The notes: generated by a model not told the origin, from the letters alone. A DNA stretch of 64,000 nucleotides from Mixophyes australis (GCA_036250195.1 JAVHZZ010000008.1:577001-641000), one strand, 5' to 3'. Positions 1 to 53,984 are shown, counted from the stretch's first letter. Translations and numbers: made by a program.

Positions 1-861
1 GACTTAATCCCTAACATCGCTAACTAGAGTATGCAATGTGCATTCTCTTCGGCAAATGAACCGGACAACTGCTGATGAATAGGGGATTAAAATGATACCA
101 AGCATGACATAGTTCTTGTGACCTGAACCTTTGATTTCACGAACATGTATATAACTTATAATACCAAACATAAATACTGCTATATTTCGACATAAATAAC
201 TATGTGTTGCAACTACAATTAATGTGTACTAATTACAAATGTGTGTGAATGTGTGTAAAAGTGTAAAAACTGTTATTGCCACGTGTTGCAGCTGGATACG
301 CCCCTCCACACAGTAGCGTGCTCTACGCATAATTTCAGACAAAGAGAAGCAAATCTGATCGATATTAATTGAAATGACTTTATCCAATTTGCTGACTTCG
401 ACAAGACTGTGGCAAGAGAAGGGTGCCAGGCTGAAGATAAAGGTTAAGCCCATATGGCACCCTCTCTCACCAGAACAAGTTATATTGACTATATATGTAC
501 TGTTATATGACGATATGAAGTGTATATGTGATATAATGTATATATCAGGAATCACAGAGATAAATCCTGAAGTAGCTGAAGTTTGCACTACACATACCCA
601 GTCTAACATGACGCCAGTGTTCACCAGGCACCCCCCGCAAGCAGTTATGGGCTTAGCTGTGTGTGCCACACAGGACGCGGTAGTTTGTGTGTGGGGTGGT
701 AATCAATATAGGAATCAGCAAATGGAGACTGACTGAGAACTGGGCAGACACAGGGCAGAATGCAGACACTGAGGAGAATGTAGCACGAGGAACATGCACA
801 GAGGAGACCGATGATTGTGTCATACCCTGGAACTGTTGTATCACTTAATGAGTATTGGCTG
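1..861. other. Intergenic stretch downstream of faah
   Basis: AT-rich sequence past the 3' end of the minus-strand faah gene. The reading frames here are short, overlap on both strands and have no recognisable domain. I see no gene and no clear repeat boundary before the terminal repeat at 862. Confidence 0.5.
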
Positions 862-939
862 CAGGGCTGCCATCAGAAACTGTGGGGCCCAGTACTAATT
901 AATCTGGCAGGGACCCCCTCCCCATACATGTGCCCCCCC

Positions 940-1262
940 CCCCTCTTCCTCATACATGCGCCCCCATCCGTCATCACAGTACATTCCCCCCACTCCCTCA
1001 TCACAGTAAATGTCCCCCTCTCCTCCCCACAATCACAGTAAATGTCCCCCCCTCCACAGTTAAAGTTCCCCTCTCCTCCCCCTCCACAGTTAAGGTCCCC
1101 CTCTGCCCCCCTTCACAGTTAAGGTCCCCCAGGCTTCCCCTCCTCCCTCCAAAGCAAAGGTCCCCCGGGCTCTCCCTCTCCTCCCTCTCTCCACAGTTAA
1201 GGTGCCCCAGGCTCTCCCTTCCCCCCCTCCTTTCACAGTTCAGGTCCCCCAGGGTCTCCCCC
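940..1262. repeat. Degenerate C-rich minisatellite
   Basis: Pyrimidine-rich units of roughly 25-40 bp built around CACAGTTAAGGTCCCC and CTCTCCTCCC. Unit length and sequence drift strongly, so this is an old array. It lies inside the hAT-like element at 862-1565. Confidence 0.6.
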
Positions 1263-1292
1263 CACAAAAAAAAAAAAATGAATTCCTAATTA

Positions 1293-1436
1293 ACTTACCT
1301 TCTCCTCCACAATGCTGCAGCTCCTGGTCACTAATACACTGGGAGCGTGGTGCGCAGTGATGACATCACCGCACTGCGCTCCCAGCCTATCGGAGCCTGG
1401 GAGGCGGAGCTGCAGCATCACGGAGAAGAAGGTAAG
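1293..1436. repeat. Palindromic module with outward splice-donor-like ends
   Basis: Long imperfect inverted repeat. The arms contain TGCTGCAGCTCC and GGAGCTGCAGCA, and the inner core GGGAGCG...CGCTCCC surrounds TGATGACATCA (CRE-like, 1361-1368). The left arm ends in ACTTACCT, a GTAAGT donor on the minus strand at 1294-1298. The right arm ends in AAGGTAAG, a donor on the plus strand at 1432-1436. The same architecture recurs near 9910, 44515, 50784 and 61154. Confidence 0.6.
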
Positions 1437-1565
1437 AAGAAAAAGGGTCAGCAGGTCGGTGACTGATGGGCCCGGACAGTCCAGGGCGTCCGGACAGACC
1501 AGACGGAGAGGTCTGTCCGGGCCCCTCACAGCAGTACTGGCCGTACCCCCCTGATGGCGGCCCTT

Positions 1566-2500
1566 GATAGGGTAATTATACCTCTCCTTTATCAAGTCCC
1601 TTCAGATATCAGTGAGATAAGATGCTGGTTAACCAGGAGATCAGTAATCAAGACATAGATATGACAATGTCAAGATGGAACTGAGCTGTACTCATTTATT
1701 AGTGGGTTACATTTATACATGAAAAAGCGTTTGATCTGGTTATAGGATAGAAACACATGATTGATATTTTCCTGAGTAAATATAAATCTTCTGACATAGC
1801 TAGAGTTTTCTTCATGTCACTTTTATGGGTTCTTCTTATCAACTTTCACTAGAGCCAGTACTCCCAATGTCATCATCCATTATCCCCTGTCCTAGGGGTC
1901 TTTAAGATAGTTCAAGGCTGGAGCTGGTGATTATGCTGAATGTATTTTTAAGGCAAATACCAACATTTTTAACTCCTTCACATATCATTATTACCATTAT
2001 TGCTGAGGAAACTAGAGGTCCTTTCATACACTGATTGGCGGTACTATGTGACATAATACACATACGCCATATGGTCTCAGCCAGAACTACAATTGAGAAC
2101 TACAACTCCCAACATGCTTTGGGGGAGAGGAGGAGTAAGGACATGACATAAGTCAGGACAGTTAGTGAGTATGCAGCCTGTGGTCAGTTGATAGGAGTGG
2201 TGAGAGGGGACAAAGGAGTGTGGTAGAGACAGAGGATGCTTGAAAAGCAGATGTAATGAGTGCAGGAGAGTGTGAGAAGCAGTGTGACATAGTCCAGAGA
2301 TAAATATTACATAAGGAGGGGATTCAGCTATACAAATTAAGCAGCAGAGATCTGTGAGGAGAGAAACGGGAGCAGATATCTTTATCAACTAAATACATCA
2401 GTGGTGACAGCTAAGGATACCGACATCAGACTGATGTCTTACTGCAAGTGTATAAAGGCGATAGATAAATACCAATTGTACCACGACAAGAGTTTAGATG
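1566..2500. other. Intergenic, no gene seen; one ZNF143-like motif
   Basis: No credible coding region. At 2099-2117 there is a motif of the form ACTACAACTCCCAACATGC, close to the ZNF143/SBS2 consensus (ACTACAnnTCCCA) and to the arms of the MITE at 52839-52938. It may be a remnant of that repeat family. Confidence 0.4.
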
Positions 2501-2506
2501 AAGAAT

Positions 2507-2590
2507 TTTATTACTCATATACCACAGAGACAAAATTAGAGGATTATTTCAGTGACATATTACTGTAATACCAACTAGTTACTATTTATT
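2507..2590 (-). promoter_or_regulatory. Candidate faah poly(A) signals
   Basis: Two AATAAA hexamers on the minus strand, at 2590-2585 and 2512-2507, lie about 275-360 nt past the faah stop codon in the direction of transcription. AT-rich DNA yields AATAAA often by chance, so this only suggests where the 3' UTR may end. Confidence 0.35.
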
Positions 2591-2864
2591 GGCTTATTAT
2601 AATTATTATGTGCTAAATGAAGGAGCAGTTTATAATTAATTCACTGCTTAACTGTGACACATCTGTGCTCGCTCGTAGTTATCAACTGACAAAGGGAGAG
2701 AATGAGATAGTTAGAGATACTTGGTCCCAAGAGTTTCTCTTATGCTATAAAGATACAAAATGACAGCTCTGAAATATGTTTATAATAATCTCCATAAATG
2801 TTCCACTCTGAGGATGCTGGTACATTAACCCTTTAGCTGCCAATGAGCTGAACGGGGTCTTTTC

Positions 2865-45722
<42,858 letters not shown>

Positions 45723-45853
45723 GGTGTTCTCACTGTATCTGCTTCTGAGCAGACAAACAACTACTGGTTATTATGTATCACAAGTCTGGCTGCATTCCAG
45801 GTCTGGCTCTGGGTACAGAACATCCCAACAGGCAAGTCCCAGGCTGCAGTGCA

Positions 45854-45863
45854 GGGGCGGGGC
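45854..45863. promoter_or_regulatory. GC box upstream of faah
   Basis: GGGGCGGGGC, a consensus Sp1-type site, lies about 130 bp upstream of the faah ATG. No TATA box is evident nearby, in keeping with a GC-box promoter, but the transcription start cannot be placed. Confidence 0.4.
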
Positions 45864-45899
45864 CACAGCACAATGTGGGTGTGGCCACATATAGGCAGC

Positions 45900-46550
45900 A
45901 TTAAACTGACAAATGCTTCATTATAATAATGTGAGTAATATTTATTCTGTGATAATCTCCTGTAAATTGTATCAATAGAATTGTAGCATATTCACTCATG
46001 GCTGCTGCTAACCTCACTACCCCCTACCTTAATAATCACACTTCTCTTTCATTCAAATCATACAGCCACAGCCAACAGTTTACAGACATTGTGGCCTATT
46101 TATTCTGATGTAATACTTTATATCCAATTAGTTATGTAATTAGTTATCACAGTCATTTAACAAACAAATATCGCCAAGGCAGCAAAAGCATGGGGAGCCT
46201 TCATCAGCGACATTTAATAATGGGGTGGATGCAACTGTACCATTAAACTTCAAAGAGACTTGTCATTGTTAATAACTGCTTTTAGGAAGAGGGCGAGGTG
46301 AGAACAAAATCATCTGTTTCTTCCACCAGCATTAGGGCTCATCCCCATTGATAAAAATTCCTTTAAAACAAGTTTAAATAACTATATTATATTCTTTAAA
46401 TAGAAACATAAAAATGTAATCCCAAGATGTCCGTCTCTGACAGAGCAGTGGGGTGTTTTCTGCTTTCCTGTTTTTCTTGTTTCTGTCATCTCTGTTTCTT
46501 CCACTTCATCCCCTGTATACCAATCCTTACCCACTCTACTTCCATCCAGA
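45900..46550. other. Upstream flank of faah, nothing recognised
   Basis: AT-rich intergenic sequence with no gene or identified repeat. Confidence 0.4.
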
Positions 46551-46599
46551 AAACCCAGCCTGGCCCCACCACCAATGTCCCATGGTCCCAGTATTACAG

Positions 46600-46852
46600 A
46601 TACAATTATAGAAAAATCCCGGATCTGCCCACTTCCTAGTGAAGTGGGCAGAATTAGGTCACAAAAGCAGCGATTCCTGGTGAATCGCGGCATTTGGCCC
46701 CGCCCCCCGCTGTCAAATGACACATTTTGCGTCATGCCGTCATGGGGGCGGGTCCAAAATGACGCGGATTTTGGAGGCCCGCCCCCCCCCATGATGCCCA
46801 CCTCCCTCACAGGCTCCCGGATACCAACATTGTAAAGTTGGTAAGTATGAAC
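46600..46852 (-). repeat. MITE-like repeat, copy 1
   Basis: On the minus strand it begins CATACTTACCAACTTTACAA and includes GCGTCATTTTG, TGTCATTTGACAGCGGGGGG and GGTCACAAAA-like phrases. A shorter, inverted relative is at 47536-47770. Confidence 0.5.
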
Positions 46853-47535
46853 TTATGTGCAAAACATAATACTGATTTGCACCCCTTGCATTGTAACATG
46901 GCTTTGTCCAGGAAACTTAAATAAGAAGTTTCTCAAGTTAAGATCCTTAATGAATCAGGCCCTTAGTTATCAAGTAAGTGTCACAATACAGAATATTTCC
47001 TTTGTCTGTGTTCTGATTTACTTTCTGCCACCTCACATGCTCTTGTGAGTGTTATTCGTTCAGCCTCCTGCAGCTTTAAAAAGCGATACTAGCAGTAAAT
47101 ATAAAAATAACACTTCTAAGAATTGTTAGAAATTATTTTTCTATGTATGTCAAACTTCTGATCTGTAAATCTATCAAATGCCAGAGCCTGAACTGGCAGC
47201 TAACCAATCATTTTGCTCACCACAAATACAAATATAATTGCACACAATATGGCATATCTTCACTTTTCTATATGTTCGTTAGAGGTACAACTCCAGATTT
47301 ACCAGCTGAATAGATGCTTATCAATATATAATAAACACTATAGATATTTGCACAGTCATGTGTGTCTTTGTAATTGTGAAATTCCTCAAAATCCTGATCA
47401 TCTGTATCTCCCGATCTCCAGGCTCTGAGCCTCATTGAGACACATAAGGGAAATAAAATGTTAGGATTCAAAGTATCAAGAGATATAGAAATGATCACCT
47501 GACCACAGATCAAAGACAGCGAAATATATATATCA

Positions 47536-47770
47536 TACTTGTCCACTCTCCCGGACTCCTGTTTCCTGCCCAGTGTGCAAGAGGGGAGCCTCCATGATGT
47601 CATTCACGGTGAATCGCGTTATTGTAGCTAAAACGACGCTTACGTGTCATTGCATCATGGGGCGGGGTCAAAATGATGCATTTCTCTGCGCGCTGCCCCC
47701 TTCCATCCTCACATTGACCGCCCCTCTGGGATCTCCGAAGCTGATAAAGTCAACGATTACAATATATATG
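47536..47770 (+). repeat. MITE-like repeat, copy 2
   Basis: Begins CATACTTGTCCACTCTCCCG, contains GGTGAATCGCGTTATTGTAG and CATCATGGGGCGGGGTCAAA, paralleling copy 1 in opposite orientation. Family not identified. Confidence 0.5.
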
Positions 47771-48066
47771 CTTGTAGTTGGTTTGTACATCGATTTGTCT
47801 TGTTATACAGTTAGGAATGCAATACAAGTACTTATATACTAATCAGATGACCTCTGTGTCTAAGCAGAAGAACCTGTTCAACAGACAGTACGTTCTTGTA
47901 TTGTCTGTTGAACACATTTTTATACTCAAACGACCTGATTGGGCTTTGCAGTTAAAAAGAAAATATTTAATCATCATTCTCATTATTTTTCATTTAAATT
48001 AATCAATATTCTAGGTTCAGTATGATGTTAGCCATTCTATGTTATAAAGCAAGGACAATTGTTCCT

Positions 48067-48426
48067 TCATCATCATCATGTTATTTATATAGCGCCACTG
48101 AATCTGCAGTGCTGTACAGAGAACTCACTCACATCAGTCCCTGCCCCATTGGAGCTTACAGTCTAAATTCCCTAAGACATACACACACACACACACACAC
48201 ACACATACAGACAGACAGAGAGAGACTAGGGTCAATTTTGATAGCAGCCAATTAACCTACCAGTATGTTTTTGGAGTGTGGGAGGAAACCGGAGCACCCA
48301 GAGGAAACCCACGCAAACACGGGGAGAAGATACAAACTCCACACAGATAAGGCCATGGTCTGGAATCGAACTCATGACGCCAGTGCTGTGAGGCAGAAGT
48401 GCTAACCACTAAGCCACCGTGCTGCC
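48067..48426 (-). mobile_element. tRNA-derived SINE (V-SINE-like) with L2-like tail, copy 2
   Basis: Same structure as the SINE at 7962-8310: minus-strand tRNA-like head with GAGTTCGATTCCAGACC, core GCGTGGGTTTCCTCTGGGTG, a (CA)n run, and an L2-like tail with GGCGCTATATAAATAA. Confidence 0.82.
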
Positions 48427-48758
48427 CCTTATGGTGAATGATGAAAATTATATCTCACATGCTGAAAAATGTTGTTAGTTCCTAAATTGGAATATACATG
48501 TAAAATAGTATAATTGGACACAATGCTATACTTGTCAACCATTCTGAAAGATAAATAAATAGAATTACAGTAATAATTTTTCTACAGCCACGTGACTCAT
48601 AGACTGGTCCATTTCATCTCATATGACCTTAAACTCTTAATGTAATTCCAGAATCATAAAATTATCCATATATTTTTTCCTACTAACATCTATTTCTGTA
48701 AAGCCAGCGTATATTTCAATTTAGGTTACATGAGACACAGTTCTGGTATCACAGTTAT
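48427..48758. other. Intergenic, nothing recognised
   Basis: AT-rich intergenic sequence. Confidence 0.4.
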
Positions 48759-48987
48759 CAGGTGCGGGCTGGGAGAGGGATGGCCGGGGGGCACACAGGC
48801 GGCCGCATCATATTACAGGGGATGCGGCCACGTCATTGATGACGCGGCTGCATCCCCTTTCATGTGATGCGGCTGCCTGTGCGCTGACGCGGCCGCGTCT
48901 GATGACATCGGATGCGGCCGCGGGGGGAGAAACCCTCCGGCCCTAATAGGCGTCTAACCCCCTGCCCCCCGGGCCAGCCCGCCACTG
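48759..48987. mobile_element. CpG-dense hAT MITE with exact target duplication
   Basis: Ends CAGGTGCGGGCTGG / (inverted) CAGTGGCGGGCTGG; flanked by ACAGTTAT (48751-48758 and 48988-48995). 229 bp with three GCGGCCGC sites and an internal GTCATTGATGAC palindrome, a CpG-rich island in AT-rich DNA. Confidence 0.92.
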
Positions 48988-49241
48988 ACAGTTATCCTGC
49001 TTTATCTTGGTTAGAAGGGGGAATGGAAAGCTGTCTGCTTATCTCACTAACAAGCTACAATACCAGCCCTTCCTCTTTCTAAAGAGAGTACAAAACAAAC
49101 AAAGAGCACTTGCTTTTACCTCCAACTTTTAGCCAAATTCATCTCATTTTATTGGTCAACACAATATATTATTTTTCAGAGTCACCCTTCTTTCTCTTTT
49201 CCAAAGATCTTTGTATCAATGGAGGAGGAGAGAAGTCTAGG

Positions 49242-49244
<3 letters not shown>

Positions 49245-49290
<46 letters not shown>

Positions 49291-49306
49291 ATATACACAC
49301 ACACAC
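49245..49306. repeat. (TA)n(CA)n microsatellite
   Basis: TA tract followed by CA tract, abutting the CAGGGCTGCC end of the next element. Confidence 0.93.
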
Positions 49307-50338
49307 AGGGCTGCCAAGAGGAATTCAGGGCCCGGGTACAACAAATTCATGGGGCCCCACTCATAGTCGAGTAAGCCCTAAAATTTAGGAGTCGCAGGTG
49401 TGGTCATACATTCAGGCGGCATGTCAATGCGCCGTTGGGGTGTGGCTAGCCTAACGGCCGTGCAAAAATTTTCGGGGATGTGGTCATACATTTAGGGGCA
49501 TGGTAATGCCCCGTTGGGGCGTAGCTAGCACATCAGAATCACTAGGTCCTGAATTCACCAGAGCGTGACATATGTCCCAGCACTCCTGACTTTTAAGACA
49601 TCTAGCACCACAGTGTAGTATAGAAAGAATACAGTGTGTACACAAAGAGTTCAGTCTTGGCCTGCGCCCACTGGGCTCACCAAACACTGGCATTGTCCCT
49701 ACTAGAATCACAACATTTCACACACTCTGCTGCTCTCTCCTACCTGTTCTTCTCACTTTCTCCACCTGTGGCTGCTGGTTGCTTTAGTTGTGGTTTGTCT
49801 GGATCCTGAAATGTTGGAGGACCTATTTGGGGGAAAAAATGGCTACATTTAGAAAATTACAGCCAGACGCAGCGTTAAATCAATAGCACCCACGATTAAT
49901 AATTAGGCCTTCCTCCAGCCCCAACATTAAAATAATAGTATTCACATTTAATAAATAAACCTATTTCCCGTCATGCAAACAGCCCCAGCAATACCTATTC
50001 CCCACAACCATCACTGCCATTAAATAATTCATAGTCACATTTAATAAATAGACCTCATTCTCCCCAAACTCACCCCCACATTCAATAGCCCCCAAATCAC
50101 CCCATCTTAAATTAATAATCCCCACTATTAAATTGCCTCACCATCACCCTACAAACAAAATAGCGCCCATTAATTAGCCACCACCTACCTCACACACACA
50201 ACATTGCAACAAGCCCCCTGCGCCATCACACACACATTACTGTGCCCCTTCATCACAACTACACTGTGCCCCCTTATGCTGACACTGCGCCCTCCATGCT
50301 GCTTCCCCCCCCTTTTTATTCACTCTGTGCCTCTCTGC

Positions 50339-50601
50339 CCCAGTTTTCCTCCTCTGTGCCTCTCTGCCCCAGTTTTCCTCCTCTGTGCCTCTCTGCCCCA
50401 GTTTTCCTCCTCTGTGCCTCTCTGCCCCAGTTTTCCTCCTCTGTGCCTCTCTGCCCCAGTTTTCCTCCTCTGTGCCTCTCTGCCCCAGTTTTCCTCCTCT
50501 GTGCCTCTCTGCCCCAGTTTTCCTCCTCTGTGCCTCTCTGCCCCAGTTTTCCTCCTCTGTGCCTCTCTGCCCCAGTTTTCCTCCTCTGTGCCTCTCTGCC
50601 C
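50339..50601. repeat. 29-bp minisatellite
   Basis: About nine near-perfect copies of AGTTTTCCTCCTCTGTGCCT then CTCTGCCCC. Produces repetitive frames in all three plus phases. Confidence 0.96.
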
Positions 50602-50763
50602 CTTCTTTATATACTGTCCCTCTGTTTCCTCTCCTTGCCTCTCAGGTTCTCTCCTTACCTTTTGTCAGCTTCTTTCTTTTCTTCTCTTCTCTTCTGTCTC
50701 TTCTTCTCTCTTCTTTCTTCTGCCTTGGTCTTGTTTGTCTGGCTGTGGCGCTCCTCACTGACT

Positions 50764-50803
50764 GACTGCCGGGCGTGACTTGATGACGTCACGCCCGGCA
50801 GTC
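50764..50803. repeat. CRE-centred palindrome
   Basis: GACTGCCGGGCGTGACTTGA then TGACGTCACGCCCGGCAGTC; the CRE TGACGTCA is at 50784-50791, 20 bp upstream of the ATG of the Penelope-like frame. CTTACC (donor-like on minus) occurs further left at 50654-50658. Confidence 0.75.
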
Positions 50804-50810
50804 GGTGTGA

Positions 50811-51899
50811 ATGGAGAAGACAGGAGACATTGCTTTCATTCTTTATACAAATGATCTACATTTGAAATTAACATCTGAAATCAATGAGATCTCTATTAAC
50901 TTCTTGGACTTAACCATTCATAAAACTGAATTGGGTACCGTAAGCACTGATATTTATCAGAAGAGAACCGCCACCAATACTATCTTACATCATGAAAGTG
51001 CACATTTCCCGCCTGTCATCGAAGGAATTCCGAAGGGCGAACTTCTTAGGATTAAGCGCAGCTGCTCAGAACCTCTGACGTACCATCAAAGAGCAGAAGA
51101 ATTAACAACAAGACTCAAAACCAGAGGATATAGTAATAAAGTTCTAAAGAAAGCTAAAAAGTTTGTATCAACCAGAGATAGAAATTCTATTATTTATCTA
51201 ACAACTTGTCCAAGAGAGAATAATCCTAAAATTAGAATGATTGTAACTTTCTGCCTAGAATGGAAACAACTTCAACAAATTTTCCAGAAACACTGGCATA
51301 TTTTACTGTCGGATAAGGACCTTGAGGAAAATCTTGGTGATCGGGTATCTTTTAGCTGGAGAAGGGCTAAAAATGTAAAGGATAAATTGGTACACAGCCA
51401 TTTTCAAAACAATAAGAAGTCCTCAGATAGACCCAAAGGATTTTTCAAGTGCAGAACGTGCAAAGCTTGTCGGTACTCTGTGCCCACCAATAAATACAAA
51501 GATAAGTTTGATAAAGTCGGGGAAATTAAGGATTTCCTTAACTGTAATTTAGTGGGGGTCATATATTGTCTTACTTGTCCATGCCCCAAGAATTATATTG
51601 GAACAACAACAAGACCTTTCAAAAAATGTTTACTTGAACATGTAAATAACCTCAAAAACAGTATAAAAGATCAGAGCAAACTTAAGACCTTAACAACGGT
51701 CGCTAAACATTATTTGTCTTTCCACAACAGTAATCCTCATGGATTACAAGCTTTTGCCATGGAACAAATCAAACTGGGTATATGTGGAGGTGATACGCAA
51801 AAAGAACTATTACGAAGAGAAACCAGGAAAATATTCCAAATGGGCAGCATGATACCAGCAGGCCTTAATGACTATAATAGTTATATGGCTTTCCTTTGA
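50811..51899 (+). CDS. Penelope-like element: RT C-terminus plus GIY-YIG endonuclease (362 aa)
   Basis: Open for 362 codons. Residues 15-90 match the end of a Penelope/Neptune RT (INFLDLTIHK...YQKRTATNTILHHESAHFPP.IEGIPKGELLRIKRSCS). A Cys-rich linker follows (CRTCKAC, 214-220), then a GIY-YIG nuclease: VIYC (250-253), YIG (262-264), Arg268, EH (276-277) and Glu318. The position three before the EH pair, usually Arg in these nucleases, is Cys273. The first few residues (MEKTG) come from the preceding hAT-like sequence, so the ATG is probably not original and the element is 5'-truncated. A recent, undamaged fragment is the simplest reading. Confidence 0.85.
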   Translation: MEKTGDIAFILYTNDLHLKLTSEINEISINFLDLTIHKTELGTVSTDIYQKRTATNTILHHESAHFPPVIEGIPKGELLRIKRSCSEPLTYHQRAEELTTRLKTRGYSNKVLKKAKKFVSTRDRNSIIYLTTCPRENNPKIRMIVTFCLEWKQLQQIFQKHWHILLSDKDLEENLGDRVSFSWRRAKNVKDKLVHSHFQNNKKSSDRPKGFFKCRTCKACRYSVPTNKYKDKFDKVGEIKDFLNCNLVGVIYCLTCPCPKNYIGTTTRPFKKCLLEHVNNLKNSIKDQSKLKTLTTVAKHYLSFHNSNPHGLQAFAMEQIKLGICGGDTQKELLRRETRKIFQMGSMIPAGLNDYNSYMAFL

Positions 51900-52560
51900 A
51901 TGGTCTGATAGAGCTCATTTTGGATTACTGAAGGTGAGATCTGATCTCTCACCACTACTCTTGATCTTTGGAATTCATATTATACGGTCTGTTAATAATT
52001 CCACTATATCCAAAACAATGGATTTTCTATCCCTAAAAATAATATCCACATTTTTATTTTTGTTTATGAGGATCCAAGATACTGTTATACCATGAAAATG
52101 GTATAGATCTGCGATAATCGTTCCAACTAACAATTCTTTTAATTTTATTTTGTTAGTTCAATTATTTTGTCGGCTTAATCCAGAGTATATTACTCCATCA
52201 GGTATAGTGCCAATTATTAGATGAGATCTCCTGAGGCAGCTAATTAATACACTTTTCCTATTTTAGTCATTAGCGTTTCTTTTCCCATATATGGTGTTTT
52301 GTTAAAACTACTTACGGCTAGATACGTTTTGTGTTTCTGTATGTAACCTGATTCCTTCCTCCATCTAGGATCGCTACAGATGCATTAAAGCCATCCTATT
52401 GAGTATGGTAGATATATCTCTGGCCTCACATTATATTTCTAAGACATATAATAATCCTTTGTCGATTATGATAACAAAACATATTTTATTTTATTTTATT
52501 TCTGAGATGGTCATTGTTATACAAGTATTGGCCTTATCTGCTAATAAAAGTTCATCAGGG
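50830..52560 (+). mobile_element. Penelope-like retroelement, 5'-truncated
   Basis: The coding part ends at 51899; 51900-52560 is an AT-rich 3' region with no frame. I looked for an intact hammerhead ribozyme (CTGATGA...GAAAC) and did not find one. The right boundary is a guess. Confidence 0.7.
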
Positions 52561-52838
52561 TAATAAAGGGATTAAATGTGTATTACACTAACATTGATAC
52601 CCTGTAAAAGCATTGCCACATGCAAGATTCTTTGTGTATTATACCCTCTTTTTGTTTAACCCTTTTTTTGTTTCACTTTAGAGTAACAATGTATTGGCCA
52701 CAAGAAACTTTACCAAGATCGGAATGAACCACAATGAAAAGGGAAACTTCCCTTTACAATGCAGCGCCGCTTTAAATTTAAGCGCTGAAGAGGCTGAACA
52801 CGCCGGAGATGAAGAATCCGGAGATTCATACATTTACC
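52561..52838. other. Intergenic, nothing recognised
   Basis: Unassigned sequence with a possible short frame but no domain. Confidence 0.35.
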
Positions 52839-52962
52839 CCAGGTGTTGTGAAACTACAAGTCCCAGCATGCTCTGTCAGCTATCAGCTAGTTATCTATTG
52901 GCAAAGCATGCTGGGGCTTGTAGTTTCACAACACCTGGAGTGTCACAGGTTAGCCATCACTG
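52839..52962 (-). mobile_element. hAT-like MITE with inverted ZNF143-type motifs
   Basis: Inverted repeat CCAGGTGTTGTGAAACTACA...TGTAGTTTCACAACACCTGG (52839-52938) and a hAT-like end CAGTGATGGCTA (inverted) at 52962. Each arm contains ACTACAAGTCCCAGCATGC or a one-base variant. The other terminal end is lost. Confidence 0.7.
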
Positions 52963-53366
52963 CCTTAGGGCAATCATGACCCATGTGCTGTGAGGCATAA
53001 GCCAGCGTGATGCCAATAGCGATAGACCTGATATTTGCTCTTCAACTCATAATACCATAATTTCCTTCTTTATTTTTGTATTCTCCATTTTCAATAAGTA
53101 TTGAAAATAATTAGAACAAAGCCACTCATACCTTCTTATTCCCTTCCTACCCCTGCACCTCTTAAATACTAAAATGATCTAAACCCTTCTGGACATACAC
53201 CCCCTTCATCGTCCTGGTAATGTGAACACTTTTATGTTTTTGTAGACAGTTGATGAATATATTATCATTTAAATTTGGTCTAGACATTTTAAACTTACAT
53301 AAAAATAAAATTAAATTGCCTGTATGTATGTGTCATTATTTACTATGTATTTCTGTTTTTTTCCCC

Positions 53367-53512
53367 CTAGATTATAAGCTTGTGAGCAGGGATCTCTTAC
53401 CTCTCTGTCTGTATGTATTACCCTGTATTGTCTTATTAATGTTTGTTCCCAATTGTAAAACGCTACGGAATCTGCTGGCGCTATATAAATAAATGTTGAT
53501 GATGATAGGATA
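53367..53512 (+). mobile_element. L2-type LINE 3' end fragment
   Basis: ATAAGCTTGTGAGCAGGGAT, CTCTTACCTCTCTGTCTGTA, CCCAATTGTAAAACGCTACG, GGCGCTATATAAATAAATG then GATGATG, matching 35550-35660. Confidence 0.85.
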
Positions 53513-53984
53513 TCACAAAAAAACGTGAAACCAAAGTGTACAAGCAAATCATCCCATGATGCTGAAATCACATTTAAAAGCACTTTATTTGATCTTAAGT
53601 GACCTTTTTTATTTTTTTCTGTTTTTTTTATAGTTGGCTTTATTATGTCTATAAACACTTTATGTTTAGAACTTTAATAAGTTCATCATCCATTTATACA
53701 TAGTCAGTATAATGTTTTTTTCATCCAACACTTTGGTCACATTAGTTTTTGCAATCTAATCATATTTATTATGTAAAAATGTGTTTGTTTTATTTTTGTG
53801 ACTTCAAATAATAGATTGCTGAAGACCTTAGAAAGTGTTTTTTATAGATATATTAGTGTTAGAAATATTTAGTTCTACATTAAATGGGTAATTATACTAT
53901 TTTACGCTCTATACTACACCCATTTGGTCTCTAAAATAATTCACATTCCTGCATGCTGACTATTCAATTTTTTATTCGCATGTA
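53513..53984. other. Intergenic, AT-rich, nothing recognised
   Basis: No gene or identified repeat. Confidence 0.4.

Larger units (their letters stand above)
862..1565. mobile_element. hAT-like non-autonomous element with minisatellite and palindrome
   Basis: The left end reads CAGGGCTGCCATCAG and the right end, reverse-complemented, reads AAGGGCCGCCATCAG, giving imperfect terminal inverted repeats of the CAGGG type common in hAT elements. No matching 8-bp target duplication was found, so the ends are approximate. Inside are a C-rich minisatellite, a short poly(A) run and a long palindromic module. The left end (CATCAGAAACTGTGGGGCCC) matches the inverted right end of the element near 43960. 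Confidence 0.5.
49306..50810. mobile_element. hAT-like element, right end lost at the Penelope junction
   Basis: Left end CAGGGCTGCCAAGAGGAATT is of the CAGGG type. The interior has a 29-bp minisatellite and the CRE palindrome. The expected right terminal repeat is missing; the sequence passes straight into the Penelope-like reading frame near 50830. Confidence 0.5.

Noticed and set aside
229..736. 146- and 120-codon frames near the left end
   Set aside because: They overlap on opposite strands, lack any recognisable domain, and look like chance frames.
862..1565. An exact 8-bp target duplication for this element
   Set aside because: The 8 bases outside each end (ATTGGCTG and GATAGGGT) do not match, so only the inverted ends support the call.
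51900..52560. Hammerhead ribozyme expected near a Penelope-like element
   Set aside because: No CTGATGA plus GAAAC core with pairing stems could be found downstream of the frame. The CTGATAAAAGCC...GAAACGCG string near 7780 lacks a proper core.
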